DNA from: FEN-1191 sp964528845 | GTDB taxonomy: Bacteria > Pseudomonadota > Gammaproteobacteria > Steroidobacterales > Steroidobacteraceae | Length of the DNA stretch: 64,000 nucleotides | NCBI GenBank assembly: GCA_964528845.1 | Contig: CAZGVE010000002.1 | Coordinates: 1-64,000, forward strand | Reading direction: 5' to 3' | The notes under the pieces: model-generated | Database searches by the model: none | What the model was told of the DNA's origin: nothing | The model's input: the letters and a program-made list of their open reading frames with translations, nothing else | Position numbers and translations under genes: made by a program | In this document: positions 1 to 8,215 of the stretch, in pieces | Position numbering within the stretch: position 1 is the stretch's first letter | Layout: every line of letters starts with the position of its first letter

Positions 1-3
1 ATC

Positions 4-1983
4 TCAATCCGGCAGCGCGAAGCTCACGAATCCGGCCGAGGAGGCGATACAGACGTACTGCTTGCCGCCGACCATGTAGGTCATCGGCGAGGCCCGGAAC
101 TGATCGTTGACCGCGAAATGCCATAGCGGCTTGCCGGTCTTCGCATCGAGCGCAGTGAACTCGCCGCTGTCCTCGCCGAAGAACACCAGCCCGCCGTCGG
201 TGGACAGCGCGCCGCTCGCGCTGCGGCCATTGCCGACCTGCGGGTAGTCCCAGATCGTATTGCCGGTCTGGATGTCCAGCGCGCGGATCGAGTGCGTGCC
301 TCCGCTCATGGCGGGCGGCGGGGCGCTGCCGGTGCCATTGAAGTAGCGCTGCCCCATCGTGAACGGCGCGGGCAGCAGCTTCGTCGTCGAGCAGCGATCG
401 GTCGCCGCGAAGTAGAACATCTTCAGCTGCGGATTGTAGGAGGCCGACATCCAGTTGGTACCGGCGCCCGGGCAGACCAGATTGCCCTCGGGCGTCGGCT
501 CGAAGTCCGACTTCAGGATCGGCTTGCCGTCCTTGGTGTAGCCACTGGCCCAGGTGACGCGGCTCACGAAGGGTTTGGCGAGCAACAGCTCGCCGTTGGT
601 GCGGTCGAGCACGAAGAAGAAGCCGTTGCGGTTCGCCTGCACCAGCAGCTTGCGCGGACGACCCGCGAAGTTCTCGTCGACCAGCTGCAGCGGCTCGACC
701 GAATCATAGTCGTGCGTATCGTGCGGCGTGAACTGGAAGTACCACTTGAGCTGGCCGTTGCTCGGGTCGAGCGCGATCACGCTGTCGGTGTACAGGTTGT
801 CGCCCTTGCGATCCGCCCCGTTGAAGTCCGGACAGGGGTTGCCGACCGCCCAGTACAACGTGTCGAGCGCCGCATCGTAGGAGCCGCTCAGCCAGGTCGC
901 GCCGCAGCCGTGCTCCAGGGCGCTGCCGATCCAGGTCGCGGCAATCTTGTCCGTGTCGCCCGGCTTCGGGATGGTCCAGAACTGCCACTCGCGCTCGCCG
1001 CTGTTGGCGTTATAGGACGCGACGAATCCGCGCGCTCCTTCCTCGCCGCCGGCGACGCCTGCGATCACGTGCTCGCCGACGACCAGCGGTGCGCCGCTGG
1101 CGCTGTACTGGGACTTCGGCCAGTCGGTCATCGCGACGTCCCACACCAGCTTGCCGGTGCCGCGATCCAGCGCCAGCAGGTGTGCGTTGTCCGTCAGCAT
1201 GAATACGTGGCTGCCTGCGATGCCGACGCCGCGGTTCGCGCCGCCGGCGGCTTCGCCGAGCAGCCCGGGATTCGGTGGGCGCTTGTACTGCCAGATCTGC
1301 CGGCCGGTCGCGGCGTCCAATGCGATCACCGTATTCTGGGCGGTCACGTACATGATGCCGTCGAGCACGACCGGAGTGGCTTCGAGACGCGGTGCCCCCG
1401 GCACCGGCAGCATCCACGCCATGCGCAGCTTGCGCACGTTGGATGCATTGATCTGGGACAGCGTGCTGTTGCGGCTGCCGTTCAGGCTACCGTCGTAGCG
1501 CGGCCAGTCCTGCTTGGGCAGCAGCGAGGGTTCGCGGTAGGCATCGCCCTCACGCGCGAGCAGGTGGATCCGGCCATCGTCGGTCGCGAGCTGCAGGTCG
1601 AAGCGGGTCTCGTTCAGCACGCTGCCCGTCAGGGACTCGCCGCTCGCGAGCTTCACGCTGCGCCGCTCCGGGGCCCGCGCCGACTCCGGTATCTGCAGCG
1701 TGTGCAGGTAGGCGAGCAGGCCGTTCATCTCCGGGTCCGCAATGTCGTGCGGCGGCATCGCGCGCACCCCGGTGCGGATCAGCGCGGCGATCTGCTCATC
1801 GACATGGGTCGAGACGAAGCGCAGCAGACTCGGCGCGCGCTCGCTGCCGTTGCCATCGCCGCCATGGCATACGGCGCAGCGCACCGCGAACGAACTGGCC
1901 CCCTCGACCGCGGCGGGAGGTGGCTGCTGCGCACCGGCGGCGCACACCACCAGCAGCAGCGCCCACGAAGGAATCGCTTTCAT
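4..1983 (-). CDS. Cytochrome c-PQQ-dependent dehydrogenase fusion
   Basis: Predicted periplasmic quinoprotein alcohol/sugar dehydrogenase that passes electrons to its own heme. A signal peptide (about residues 1-18) is followed by a cytochrome c domain with the heme-binding CAVCH at residues 36-40, then an eight-bladed PQQ propeller from about residue 180 to the end. Propeller landmarks are the GDNLYTDSVIALDP stretch and HDTHDYD, which carries the family's catalytic-type Asp. The start at 1983 was chosen because it gives a clean signal peptide; the open frame runs on upstream to 2163 with unlikely sequence. It lies 34 nt after the MBL-fold gene, probably in the same operon. Fused N-terminal cytochrome domains are less usual than C-terminal ones. 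The substrate cannot be told from sequence. Confidence 0.88.
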   Translation of the reverse strand: MKAIPSWALLLVVCAAGAQQPPPAAVEGASSFAVRCAVCHGGDGNGSERAPSLLRFVSTHVDEQIAALIRTGVRAMPPHDIADPEMNGLLAYLHTLQIPESARAPERRSVKLASGESLTGSVLNETRFDLQLATDDGRIHLLAREGDAYREPSLLPKQDWPRYDGSLNGSRNSTLSQINASNVRKLRMAWMLPVPGAPRLEATPVVLDGIMYVTAQNTVIALDAATGRQIWQYKRPPNPGLLGEAAGGANRGVGIAGSHVFMLTDNAHLLALDRGTGKLVWDVAMTDWPKSQYSASGAPLVVGEHVIAGVAGGEEGARGFVASYNANSGEREWQFWTIPKPGDTDKIAATWIGSALEHGCGATWLSGSYDAALDTLYWAVGNPCPDFNGADRKGDNLYTDSVIALDPSNGQLKWYFQFTPHDTHDYDSVEPLQLVDENFAGRPRKLLVQANRNGFFFVLDRTNGELLLAKPFVSRVTWASGYTKDGKPILKSDFEPTPEGNLVCPGAGTNWMSASYNPQLKMFYFAATDRCSTTKLLPAPFTMGQRYFNGTGSAPPPAMSGGTHSIRALDIQTGNTIWDYPQVGNGRSASGALSTDGGLVFFGEDSGEFTALDAKTGKPLWHFAVNDQFRASPMTYMVGGKQYVCIASSAGFVSFALPD

Positions 1984-2017
1984 GTACACACCAACCCCGC
2001 GTGTCGATTGGCGGCCG

Positions 2018-3130
2018 TCAGCCGCGATGCTTGTACGTCTTCGAGAACCCGTTGCGGGTGTTCGTGACGGTGTAATCCCCGTTCGCATGCGCCGACACCT
2101 TGATCCAATAGGCCGGGGCATGGTCCGGGTTGCCGATGTCCGGTGGACGGGTGCCTGGCGCAATCGGGCCGGGCGGATGGGTGATCACGGCGGCAACGGT
2201 CTCCGCAGTCTCGATATTGGCGATGCGCACGCCGGCGACGTTGTGCTCGAGCAGCGTATTGGCCGACCAATGCAGCTGCCAGAGATCCTCGAGGCCAGGC
2301 GCGGACTCGAGGGTCTGCAGGTATTCCGGGGCGGCGCCCTTGCGCACGCCGTTGTTCATCACGATCACCTGCGGGCGCAGCGCGTCGATCAGCGCTGGCA
2401 CGCCGGACCAGGCCAGCCCGTGGTGCGTGGTCAGCATCTCATCGACGGTGCCGATCTTGTTGACCGGGCAGGCGAGCTGCGCCTCCCAGTTCCACAACAG
2501 GTCCCCGAGGTCGACGGTACGGAACTTGCCGTAACGGATCACGCTGCCGACCGACTGGGAGTTCTCCAGATCGACCGTGATTTCCTTCGCCTTGTAGTCG
2601 GCGCAATACGGATTCGCGACGCCCGCTCCGGGCTCACCCGCCATCGGGGCGTCGAGCACCTTCCCGGCCGAGGATACGATGGTCCAGTCCAGGCCCGGAA
2701 TCGGCAGCTTGTCGCCCGGCTTGGCAACGATGTGCGGGTGCGTCTTGACGGCCGCGTCGTAGGCCGTCCTCGAATCGAAGACCTGTTCGGGCTGAATCGT
2801 CGTGCCGTGATCGACGTAGTGCAGGATCGGGATCAGCTTGGCGAGCTCGAGATAGCCGCCGACGTGATCGCCGTGATAATGCGTGATCAGCAGGTAGTCG
2901 AGCTGTTTGACGCCTGCAGCCTTCGTGACCTCGATGATGCGGTTCGGATCGCGGGTGCCGTTGTTGCCGGTATCGATCAATACGGATTGTCCGCCCGGGG
3001 CCACGAACAGCGTGGCCTGTCCGCCCTCGGTATCGATGTAGTAGATGTCCAGCGTCTTGGAAGCCGTCTGTGCCGAGGCCGATCCGGCCAGGCCCGCCAG
3101 GGCCACGAACAATCCGAACATGCGATGCAT
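2018..3130 (-). CDS. Secreted MBL-fold metallo-hydrolase
   Basis: Metallo-beta-lactamase-fold hydrolase of the ComEC/Rec2 C-terminal type. Residues 1-20 form a signal peptide ending in SASA, so the protein should be periplasmic. The metal-binding motif HYHGDH is at residues 84-89, and an IDTG turn at 52-55 precedes it, as is standard for the fold. At 370 residues it is of family length. It is the first gene of a likely two-gene minus-strand unit with the PQQ dehydrogenase. The start lies one base from a perfect GGGGTACCCC palindrome (3131-3140), and a TAGAAT -10-like hexamer sits at 3159-3164. The substrate is unknown. Confidence 0.85.
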   Translation of the reverse strand: MHRMFGLFVALAGLAGSASAQTASKTLDIYYIDTEGGQATLFVAPGGQSVLIDTGNNGTRDPNRIIEVTKAAGVKQLDYLLITHYHGDHVGGYLELAKLIPILHYVDHGTTIQPEQVFDSRTAYDAAVKTHPHIVAKPGDKLPIPGLDWTIVSSAGKVLDAPMAGEPGAGVANPYCADYKAKEITVDLENSQSVGSVIRYGKFRTVDLGDLLWNWEAQLACPVNKIGTVDEMLTTHHGLAWSGVPALIDALRPQVIVMNNGVRKGAAPEYLQTLESAPGLEDLWQLHWSANTLLEHNVAGVRIANIETAETVAAVITHPPGPIAPGTRPPDIGNPDHAPAYWIKVSAHANGDYTVTNTRNGFSKTYKHRG

Positions 3131-3158
3131 GGGGTACCCCCGTTATTGATTTGGCGCG

Positions 3159-3164
3159 ATTCTA
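3159..3164 (-). promoter_or_regulatory. Possible -10 element of the MBL-PQQ operon
   Basis: Read on the minus strand this is TAGAAT (5 of 6 to TATAAT), about 30 nt upstream of the MBL-fold start. No convincing -35 hexamer is visible at the usual spacing, so this is only a candidate. Confidence 0.3.
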
Positions 3165-3213
3165 CGGCAGGACACGGTGCCGTCCTAATAAATGATAGCG
3201 TGTTTCAGCTGCT

Positions 3214-3231
3214 GGTTCCGCCATCGGAACC
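3214..3231 (-). terminator. Hairpin at the stop of the SHOCT gene
   Basis: GGTTCCG (3214-3220) and CGGAACC (3225-3231) form a perfect 7-bp stem with a 4-nt loop. It abuts the stop codon of the minus-strand SHOCT gene. No T-tract follows on the minus strand, so it may be a weak or Rho-assisted terminator, or an mRNA-end hairpin. Confidence 0.35.
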
Positions 3232-3851
3232 TAGACGTTGCTGATGATCTTCGCACGCAGCGACTCGTACTCCGCGTCGCTGATCAGTCCGGCGTCGAGC
3301 ATCGCCTTGGCGTTGCGCAGCCGCGAGGTGGTATCTGCCGGCGCACTCTCGCTGGCACCGGCACCGCCTGTCGCGGTGAGGCCGCCGAGCTGGATGCCGC
3401 CGGCGCGCGCGCGCAGCTCTTCGAGGTCGCGTATCCGGCGTTTTTCACGCCAGGCCTGGTCGTGCGCCTGGCAGATCCGGTAGAGCGCCTGCGCCTGGTC
3501 CTTGCGCAGGCCCGCAAATACCAGGCTGCGGCCACTCCCCACGGCGGTGCCGAGGTCCGCCTGGTCCAGGACCGTGAGCGTCAACGTCGTGGCCAGGATC
3601 CCCACCTGGATGTGCACTTCCTTGAGGTCCTGCCAGCGCACGTCGGTCAGCGAGAAGCCCCCGAGCAGCCGCCGGGCGATCGCAAGGAAGCGACCGCTGG
3701 TGGCACCGACTGCAAGGCGTCGATGCTGCAATGCAAAAAGTCGATGCTGGATCGCCCAGGCTTCGAGCTTTTCGTCCGCCGTGAGCACGGATTCCAGACA
3801 CGCCAGTGCCTTGGCGCTGCCCGCATCCCCGCTTGCCTCGATATCCGCCAT
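3231..3851 (-). CDS. SHOCT-domain protein, possible PH-like fold
   Basis: A 206-residue cytoplasmic protein with no signal peptide or membrane segment. The last 30 residues (SRLRNAKAMLDAGLISD and onward) match the SHOCT oligomerisation motif, with its typical leucine and glycine-leucine-isoleucine spacing. The middle (about residues 45-110, basic then beta-strand-like) resembles bacterial PH-like domains that often precede SHOCT. The start at 3851 was preferred because the longer frame would run under the divergent hemA start. Its role is unknown. It is divergent from the heme operon, with about 110 nt between them. Confidence 0.65.
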   Translation of the reverse strand: MADIEASGDAGSAKALACLESVLTADEKLEAWAIQHRLFALQHRRLAVGATSGRFLAIARRLLGGFSLTDVRWQDLKEVHIQVGILATTLTLTVLDQADLGTAVGSGRSLVFAGLRKDQAQALYRICQAHDQAWREKRRIRDLEELRARAGGIQLGGLTATGGAGASESAPADTTSRLRNAKAMLDAGLISDAEYESLRAKIISNV

Positions 3852-3939
3852 GCTGCCCCCTGCCGTCCGGTGCATCGGCGTCACGGATTGTGATCCAAAA
3901 ACGGGGCCGATGACACGCTCATGACACAAGGTCGGAGCG

Positions 3940-3959
3940 GGGCGGTAGGCTCTCCGCCC
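3940..3959 (+). promoter_or_regulatory. Hairpin abutting the hemA start codon
   Basis: GGGCGG (3940-3945) and CCGCCC (3954-3959) can pair perfectly around an 8-nt loop, ending one base before the GTG at 3961. No Shine-Dalgarno sequence is seen there. The stem could limit initiation or favour the internal ATG at 3967. Confidence 0.35.
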
Positions 3960-3960
3960 A

Positions 3961-4944
3961 GTGGAAATGCGTGACCTCAATGTGCTGCACTGGCGTGGCC
4001 CGCGGATCACGGCCGCAAGCGCTCCCGAGAGCGCTCTGGGGCATGACATATTCCTGATCGATACCTGCCAGCGCCGGGTCGCGGTGGTGACCGGTCAGGC
4101 GTCGTTCCAGGCGGCCCGCCAGGAATTCCCGGCCGACGGCGCGCTCGAGAGCTACTCGGGTGCCGATGCCTATGCCTTCCTGCTGCGCTTCGCCTGCGGT
4201 ATCGAGAGCAAGCTCAGTGCCGAGACCGAGATCTTCGGCCAGATCAAGCAGGCCTGGAGCGATTTTTCCAGTCGCGGCTCGCCACTGGGTCGGCAGCTGT
4301 CGCCGCTGATCCAACTGCTGTTCCAGGACGCGAAGGCGATTCGCGCGCAGCACCTCGGCAGCCTCGGCAGCGTGTCCTACGGTTCGCAGGTGCGCCGGCT
4401 GCTTGGTGATCAGGCGCCGCCGGGCCCTACGCTGCTGGTCGGCGCCGGCCAACTCGCGCAGGCGGTCGGTCCCTGGCTCACGAGTTCCGAGCTCTGGCTC
4501 TGGAACCGCAGCCCGCAGCGCGCGCGCGAACTCGCGCTCGAGCTCGGCAAGCGCTCGAGCGGTGTGCCGGTGCGCGTGATCGAGGGCGATTTCGAGGCGG
4601 AACTGGCGGCCTGGCGCGCAGCCCACCATGTGATTCTTTGCGTGCCCGCGGATGAGGCCCAGGATAGGGCCCGTGTAGCCGCGTGGAACGAGCGTTCAGA
4701 GCGCGCTGGCCGGGTGATCCACCTCGGATTGCGCGCCGAGAGCGTCGAGCCATGGAACGGCATGCCGGGGCTGGTCAGCCTGGGCGCGATGTTCGACATG
4801 CTGCAGTCGCAGACCGAACTGCGCCGGCGGCAGCTCGAGCGCGCGCGTCGCGGCTGTCTCGAGAAAGCCCTGTTGCGCTCGCTCGGCGGGCACTCGTCGC
4901 ACACGCACAGCTGGGAAGACCTCGCGGCTTTCATCAGTCTGTAG
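3961..4944 (+). CDS. hemA: Glutamyl-tRNA reductase, divergent and short
   Basis: First committed enzyme of C5 heme synthesis: NADPH-dependent reduction of glutamyl-tRNA to glutamate-1-semialdehyde. The catalytic Cys is recognisable in DTCQRR (C36; family STCNRTE). The specificity-helix region GIESKLSAETEIFGQIK (residues 80-96) parallels GLDSxVLGEPQILGQVK. An NADPH-binding LLVGAGQLAQAVG follows at 158-170. The usual His of the catalytic domain (HLxRVASG) is Phe here. At 327 residues it is about 90 short, mainly in the N-terminal domain loops and the C-terminal dimerisation helix. An in-frame TAG at 3946 rules out an upstream start, leaving GTG 3961 or ATG 3967. Its position directly before hemC supports the call. 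Confidence 0.75.
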   Translation: MEMRDLNVLHWRGPRITAASAPESALGHDIFLIDTCQRRVAVVTGQASFQAARQEFPADGALESYSGADAYAFLLRFACGIESKLSAETEIFGQIKQAWSDFSSRGSPLGRQLSPLIQLLFQDAKAIRAQHLGSLGSVSYGSQVRRLLGDQAPPGPTLLVGAGQLAQAVGPWLTSSELWLWNRSPQRARELALELGKRSSGVPVRVIEGDFEAELAAWRAAHHVILCVPADEAQDRARVAAWNERSERAGRVIHLGLRAESVEPWNGMPGLVSLGAMFDMLQSQTELRRRQLERARRGCLEKALLRSLGGHSSHTHSWEDLAAFISL

Positions 4945-4947
4945 CGC

Positions 4948-6525
4948 ATGCCGGCGAGGGTAGTGAAGCTCGGCACGCGCCGCTCGGCGCTGGCCCGCGC
5001 GCAAAGCGCTGCAGTCGCGCGGCGTCTCGAGTCCCTGCATCCCGGCCTTCAGGTCGAACTCGTCGGCATCGACACGCGCGGCGATCGCATCCTGGACACG
5101 CCACTGCGCGAGGTCCAGGGCAAGGAATTCTTCACCGCCGAGATCGATGCTGCGCTGCAGGCCGGTACGGTCGATTTCACGGTGCATTCGTACAAGGACC
5201 TGAGCCTGGAGCGTTCGGCCGCGTTCCGCCTCGCCGCGGTGCCCCGCCGGGAACAGCCCCGGGACATCGTGGTATTTGCGCCCGACGTGCGCGAGCGCGT
5301 CGCGGCCGGCGAGCCGCTGCGGATCGGCAGCTCGTCACCGCGCCGTGCCAGCTTCATTCCGGAGCTGCTGCACCAGCTGCTGCCGGGCCCGGATACCGGA
5401 ACCGCCCTGGGCCGCGTGCAGCTCGTGGAGCTGCGCGGCAATGTGGATTCGCGGCTGCGCCGATTGCACGAGCCACGCGGCTCGGCGCGCCAGATCGATG
5501 GGGTCGTGCTCGCGTTCGCCGGACTCGCACGGCTATGGGCCGACGAATCGGGGCGCGCGTTGCTGCAGGAACTGCTGGTACCGTTGCCGCGCATGGTGCT
5601 GCCGCTCTCCGCCAGTCCGGGCGCGCCCGCACAGGGCGCACTCGCGATCGAGTGCCGGGCGGCCGATGCCACCACCAGCGCGCTGCTTGAGGCTATCGAC
5701 GATGCGCCGACGCGCCGCGCAGTGGCCGCCGAACGCGCGCTGCTGGCCGAGCGCGGCGGAGGTTGCCACCAGCGCTTCGGCGCCACGCAGCTCGAAGTCC
5801 CGGAGCTCGGGGCGCTTCTGTATCTGCGCGAGGCGCAGGAGCATGCCGGCGGGCTTGACGTGGGTCCGCCGCAGCTGCGCTGGACACCGGCGATTCCGCT
5901 GCCCGTGCCCGTAGGTCCGATACGCGCCTGGGACGGCAGCCGTGCGCAACGCCCACCGATTGAAGCGCTCGAGGACGGCCGCGTCCGCAGCGCCCAGCGC
6001 CTGCCTTCCGCACGCGCGCTGTTCATCACGCATCGACGCGCCCTGCCCGAGGGCCATGCCGCCGCGATACCCGCGCACGCCCATGTATACGTGCCCGGTG
6101 TCGAGACCTGGCGCGCCCTGGCCCGCGAAGGCGTCTGGGTCGAGGGCTGCGCCGAGGGCCTCGGAGCCGCGGCTCTGGAACCGCTGCTGGCGGAGCCGCT
6201 GCTGCAGCTGCCGGCATCGCCCGGGTGGCTGGTATACACGCACGCCGAGGCAGTGGGCGGCTGGAGCTGGGGCGAGATCGTCGCGACCTACCGCCACCGC
6301 GCACCGACGAATTCGGACCCGGGGCTTACGGGGCCGCCGCAAGCCGCGACCCACCTGTACTGGCACAGCAGCGCACAGTTCGAGCAGGCGCGTGCCCGCG
6401 TGCCCGCTGGCGCGCACCATGCCTGCGGACCCGGCAAGACCTTTGAGCACCTGCGCGCGGCCGGGGTGCACAATCTGCGCATGTTTCCGTCCCCGACCCA
6501 CTGGCGCGAGTGGCTCCAGCTGTGA
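4948..6525 (+). CDS. hemC: HemC porphobilinogen deaminase with C-terminal HemD-like domain
   Basis: Makes hydroxymethylbilane from porphobilinogen and probably cyclises it to uroporphyrinogen III. Residues 1-290 are porphobilinogen deaminase: the catalytic motif HSYKD is at 80-84 and the dipyrromethane-cofactor Cys is C273 in GGGCHQRFG. Residues about 350-525 look like a reduced uroporphyrinogen III synthase. ALFITHRRALPEG resembles the first HemD strand, WLVYTHAEAV the second half, and CGPGKTFEHLRAAGV followed by PSPTHW the family's terminal GxxTAxxLxxxG...PSP signature. HemC alone is about 310 residues; this protein is 525. It starts 3 nt after hemA. No separate hemD is in the window. The HemD assignment is inferred from weak motifs. 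Confidence 0.85.
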   Translation: MPARVVKLGTRRSALARAQSAAVARRLESLHPGLQVELVGIDTRGDRILDTPLREVQGKEFFTAEIDAALQAGTVDFTVHSYKDLSLERSAAFRLAAVPRREQPRDIVVFAPDVRERVAAGEPLRIGSSSPRRASFIPELLHQLLPGPDTGTALGRVQLVELRGNVDSRLRRLHEPRGSARQIDGVVLAFAGLARLWADESGRALLQELLVPLPRMVLPLSASPGAPAQGALAIECRAADATTSALLEAIDDAPTRRAVAAERALLAERGGGCHQRFGATQLEVPELGALLYLREAQEHAGGLDVGPPQLRWTPAIPLPVPVGPIRAWDGSRAQRPPIEALEDGRVRSAQRLPSARALFITHRRALPEGHAAAIPAHAHVYVPGVETWRALAREGVWVEGCAEGLGAAALEPLLAEPLLQLPASPGWLVYTHAEAVGGWSWGEIVATYRHRAPTNSDPGLTGPPQAATHLYWHSSAQFEQARARVPAGAHHACGPGKTFEHLRAAGVHNLRMFPSPTHWREWLQL

Positions 6526-7487
6526 CGCGCAGCGCGGGGCAGGGCGGCCTGAGCGTGCAGCCGATCTGGCATACGCAGCTGCTGGCCGCCGCCGCCGGGG
6601 CGTGGCTGGCGCTGCAGATATCGCTCGTATTCTGGTGGGCGACGCTGATCGAGCGTCAGGCGCGCCGGATCGCCGAGCTCGAGAGCCTTCAGGGCGCCGG
6701 CGCGGGAGGGTTGAGCGCCGCGCAGCAGTGGTCGCGCACGCGCCTCATGCTGGTAGGGGAATCGAGCAGCTTCCTGGCGCTGCTGCTGGCGATCTCGCTG
6801 CTGCTGGCGTGGCTGTACTGGCGCGAGCATCTGCGCGCGCGCAGCATGCAGGCATTCTTTGCTTCCGTGACCCATGAGCTGCGCACGCCGCTGACCAGCA
6901 TGCGGCTGCAGGCCGAAGCGATAGCCGATGGCGAGCAGCGCGCCGAGCTCGCCCTGCGCCTGCTCGAGGACTCGCACCGCCTCGAATCGCAGATCGACAA
7001 GACCCTCGAGCTGGCCCGCATCGAGGGCGGCGGACCGCTGTCAGAACAGGCGATCCCGCTGCAGTCCTGGGTGCCACGCACGCTCGACTCGGTCGCCCAG
7101 GCGCACGGCGATCGCGTGCACCTGCACGCACAGATCGATGCCGACGTGCCACCCGTCCTGGGCGATGCCGGTGCACTGCAGCTGATCCTGCGCAACCTGG
7201 TCGAGAATTCCGTGCGTCATGGGCGCGTGAATCCGGTGGAGGTGCAGGTCAGCGCGAGCGTGCACGGACAGCGCGCGGTCCTCGGCTACCAGGACAACGG
7301 GCAGGGTCTTGCGCCTGGCAGCGGCCGGCTCGGGCGGCTGTTCGGTCGCGGGCCACAGTCCAGCGGCGCCGGGGTCGGCCTGTACCTGGTCCGGCGGCTG
7401 ATGCAGCGCATGGGCGGGCGGGCGCGCTTCGATACCGCGCCGGGACAGGGCTTTCGTACCGAACTCAGCTTTCGCATCGCCGAATGA
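6522..7487 (+). CDS. Sensor histidine kinase in the heme operon
   Basis: Inner-membrane two-component sensor. Two transmembrane helices (about residues 20-42 and 80-100) flank a short extracytoplasmic stretch of about 35 residues rich in Glu, Gln and Arg. The kinase core has the H-box FFASVTHELRTPL (H118), N-box NLVENSVRHG (N229), DNGQG and a terminal GAGVGLYLV G2 box, all intact. A GTG start at 6522 gives a 4-bp GTGA overlap with the hemC stop; GTG 6510 is also open. It overlaps the response regulator by ATGA. The very small sensory loop suggests it senses a membrane or redox cue. Its place between hemC and hemE makes a role in heme control plausible, but that is inference. Confidence 0.88.
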   Translation: MTRSAGQGGLSVQPIWHTQLLAAAAGAWLALQISLVFWWATLIERQARRIAELESLQGAGAGGLSAAQQWSRTRLMLVGESSSFLALLLAISLLLAWLYWREHLRARSMQAFFASVTHELRTPLTSMRLQAEAIADGEQRAELALRLLEDSHRLESQIDKTLELARIEGGGPLSEQAIPLQSWVPRTLDSVAQAHGDRVHLHAQIDADVPPVLGDAGALQLILRNLVENSVRHGRVNPVEVQVSASVHGQRAVLGYQDNGQGLAPGSGRLGRLFGRGPQSSGAGVGLYLVRRLMQRMGGRARFDTAPGQGFRTELSFRIAE

Positions 7488-8215
7488 ACGCCGCACCCAC
7501 TGCCACCACGCCGGTGCGCCTGCTCGTGGTCGAGGACGAGCGCAATGTCGCCGAAACGCTGATCGAGCGGCTGCGCAGCGCGGGCTACCTGGTCACGCGC
7601 GCGGACTCGCTGGCGGCGGCGCGACGCGTCGTGGCCGACGGCGCCTTCGAGCTCGCGCTGCTGGACGTCGGTCTGCCTGATGGCACCGGCTTCGATCTCG
7701 CACGGGTGCTGCGTGAACGCGCACCGGGCACGGCGATCGTGTTCCTGACCGCGCACGCCAGCGCCGAGGATCGTATTCGCGGCCTCGAGCTCGGAGCCGA
7801 TGACTACGTCGGCAAGCCATTTCATTTCCGCGAACTGTTGCTGCGGATCCAGAACTGCCTGAAGCGGGCGCAGGAACTCGTGCAGCTGCCCGGCGAGATG
7901 CGTGGCCAGTTCCGCATCGGGCGCGCGCTGGTGGATTTCGAGCGCTTCTCGGCCACGATCGAGGGCGCGAGTCAGGCACTTACGCACAAGGAATGCGCGG
8001 TGCTGCGGCTGTTGTCCGAGCGCGTCGGCAAGGCCGTGAGCCGCGACGAGATCCTGGACCGGGCCTGGTCGGCCGATGAGTTCCCGACCTCGCGCACGGT
8101 CGACAATTTCATCGTGCGGCTGCGCAAGCTCGTGGAGGTCGATGCGGCCGACCCGCGCGTGATCCGCAGCATCCGCGGCGTGGGCTATCTGTTGACGGAG
8201 CTGAATCGTGAATGA
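7484..8215 (+). CDS. OmpR-family response regulator
   Basis: Partner of the adjacent kinase. The receiver domain (residues about 10-125) has the acidic pair in VVEDE, the phospho-acceptor Asp D61 in LLDVGLPDG, a T/A switch region in FLTAHAS and the conserved Lys K111 in VGKPF. The C-terminal winged helix (about 150-240) carries LTHKECAVLRLL and the typical VRLRKLVE...IRGVGYLL ending, so it binds DNA as an OmpR/PhoB-type activator. It starts inside the kinase stop (7484-7487), and its stop lies within the hemE gene, so kinase, regulator and hemE are translationally coupled. Confidence 0.93.
   Translation: MNAAPTATTPVRLLVVEDERNVAETLIERLRSAGYLVTRADSLAAARRVVADGAFELALLDVGLPDGTGFDLARVLRERAPGTAIVFLTAHASAEDRIRGLELGADDYVGKPFHFRELLLRIQNCLKRAQELVQLPGEMRGQFRIGRALVDFERFSATIEGASQALTHKECAVLRLLSERVGKAVSRDEILDRAWSADEFPTSRTVDNFIVRLRKLVEVDAADPRVIRSIRGVGYLLTELNRE

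Noticed and set aside
3131..3140. GGGGTACCCC palindrome as an operator
   Set aside because: A single 10-bp palindrome beside a start codon, with no second copy in the window; kept only as a note on the MBL gene.
3888..3893. TTGTGA as a -35 or Fnr-like half-site before hemA
   Set aside because: No matching -10 or second half-site at a proper distance.
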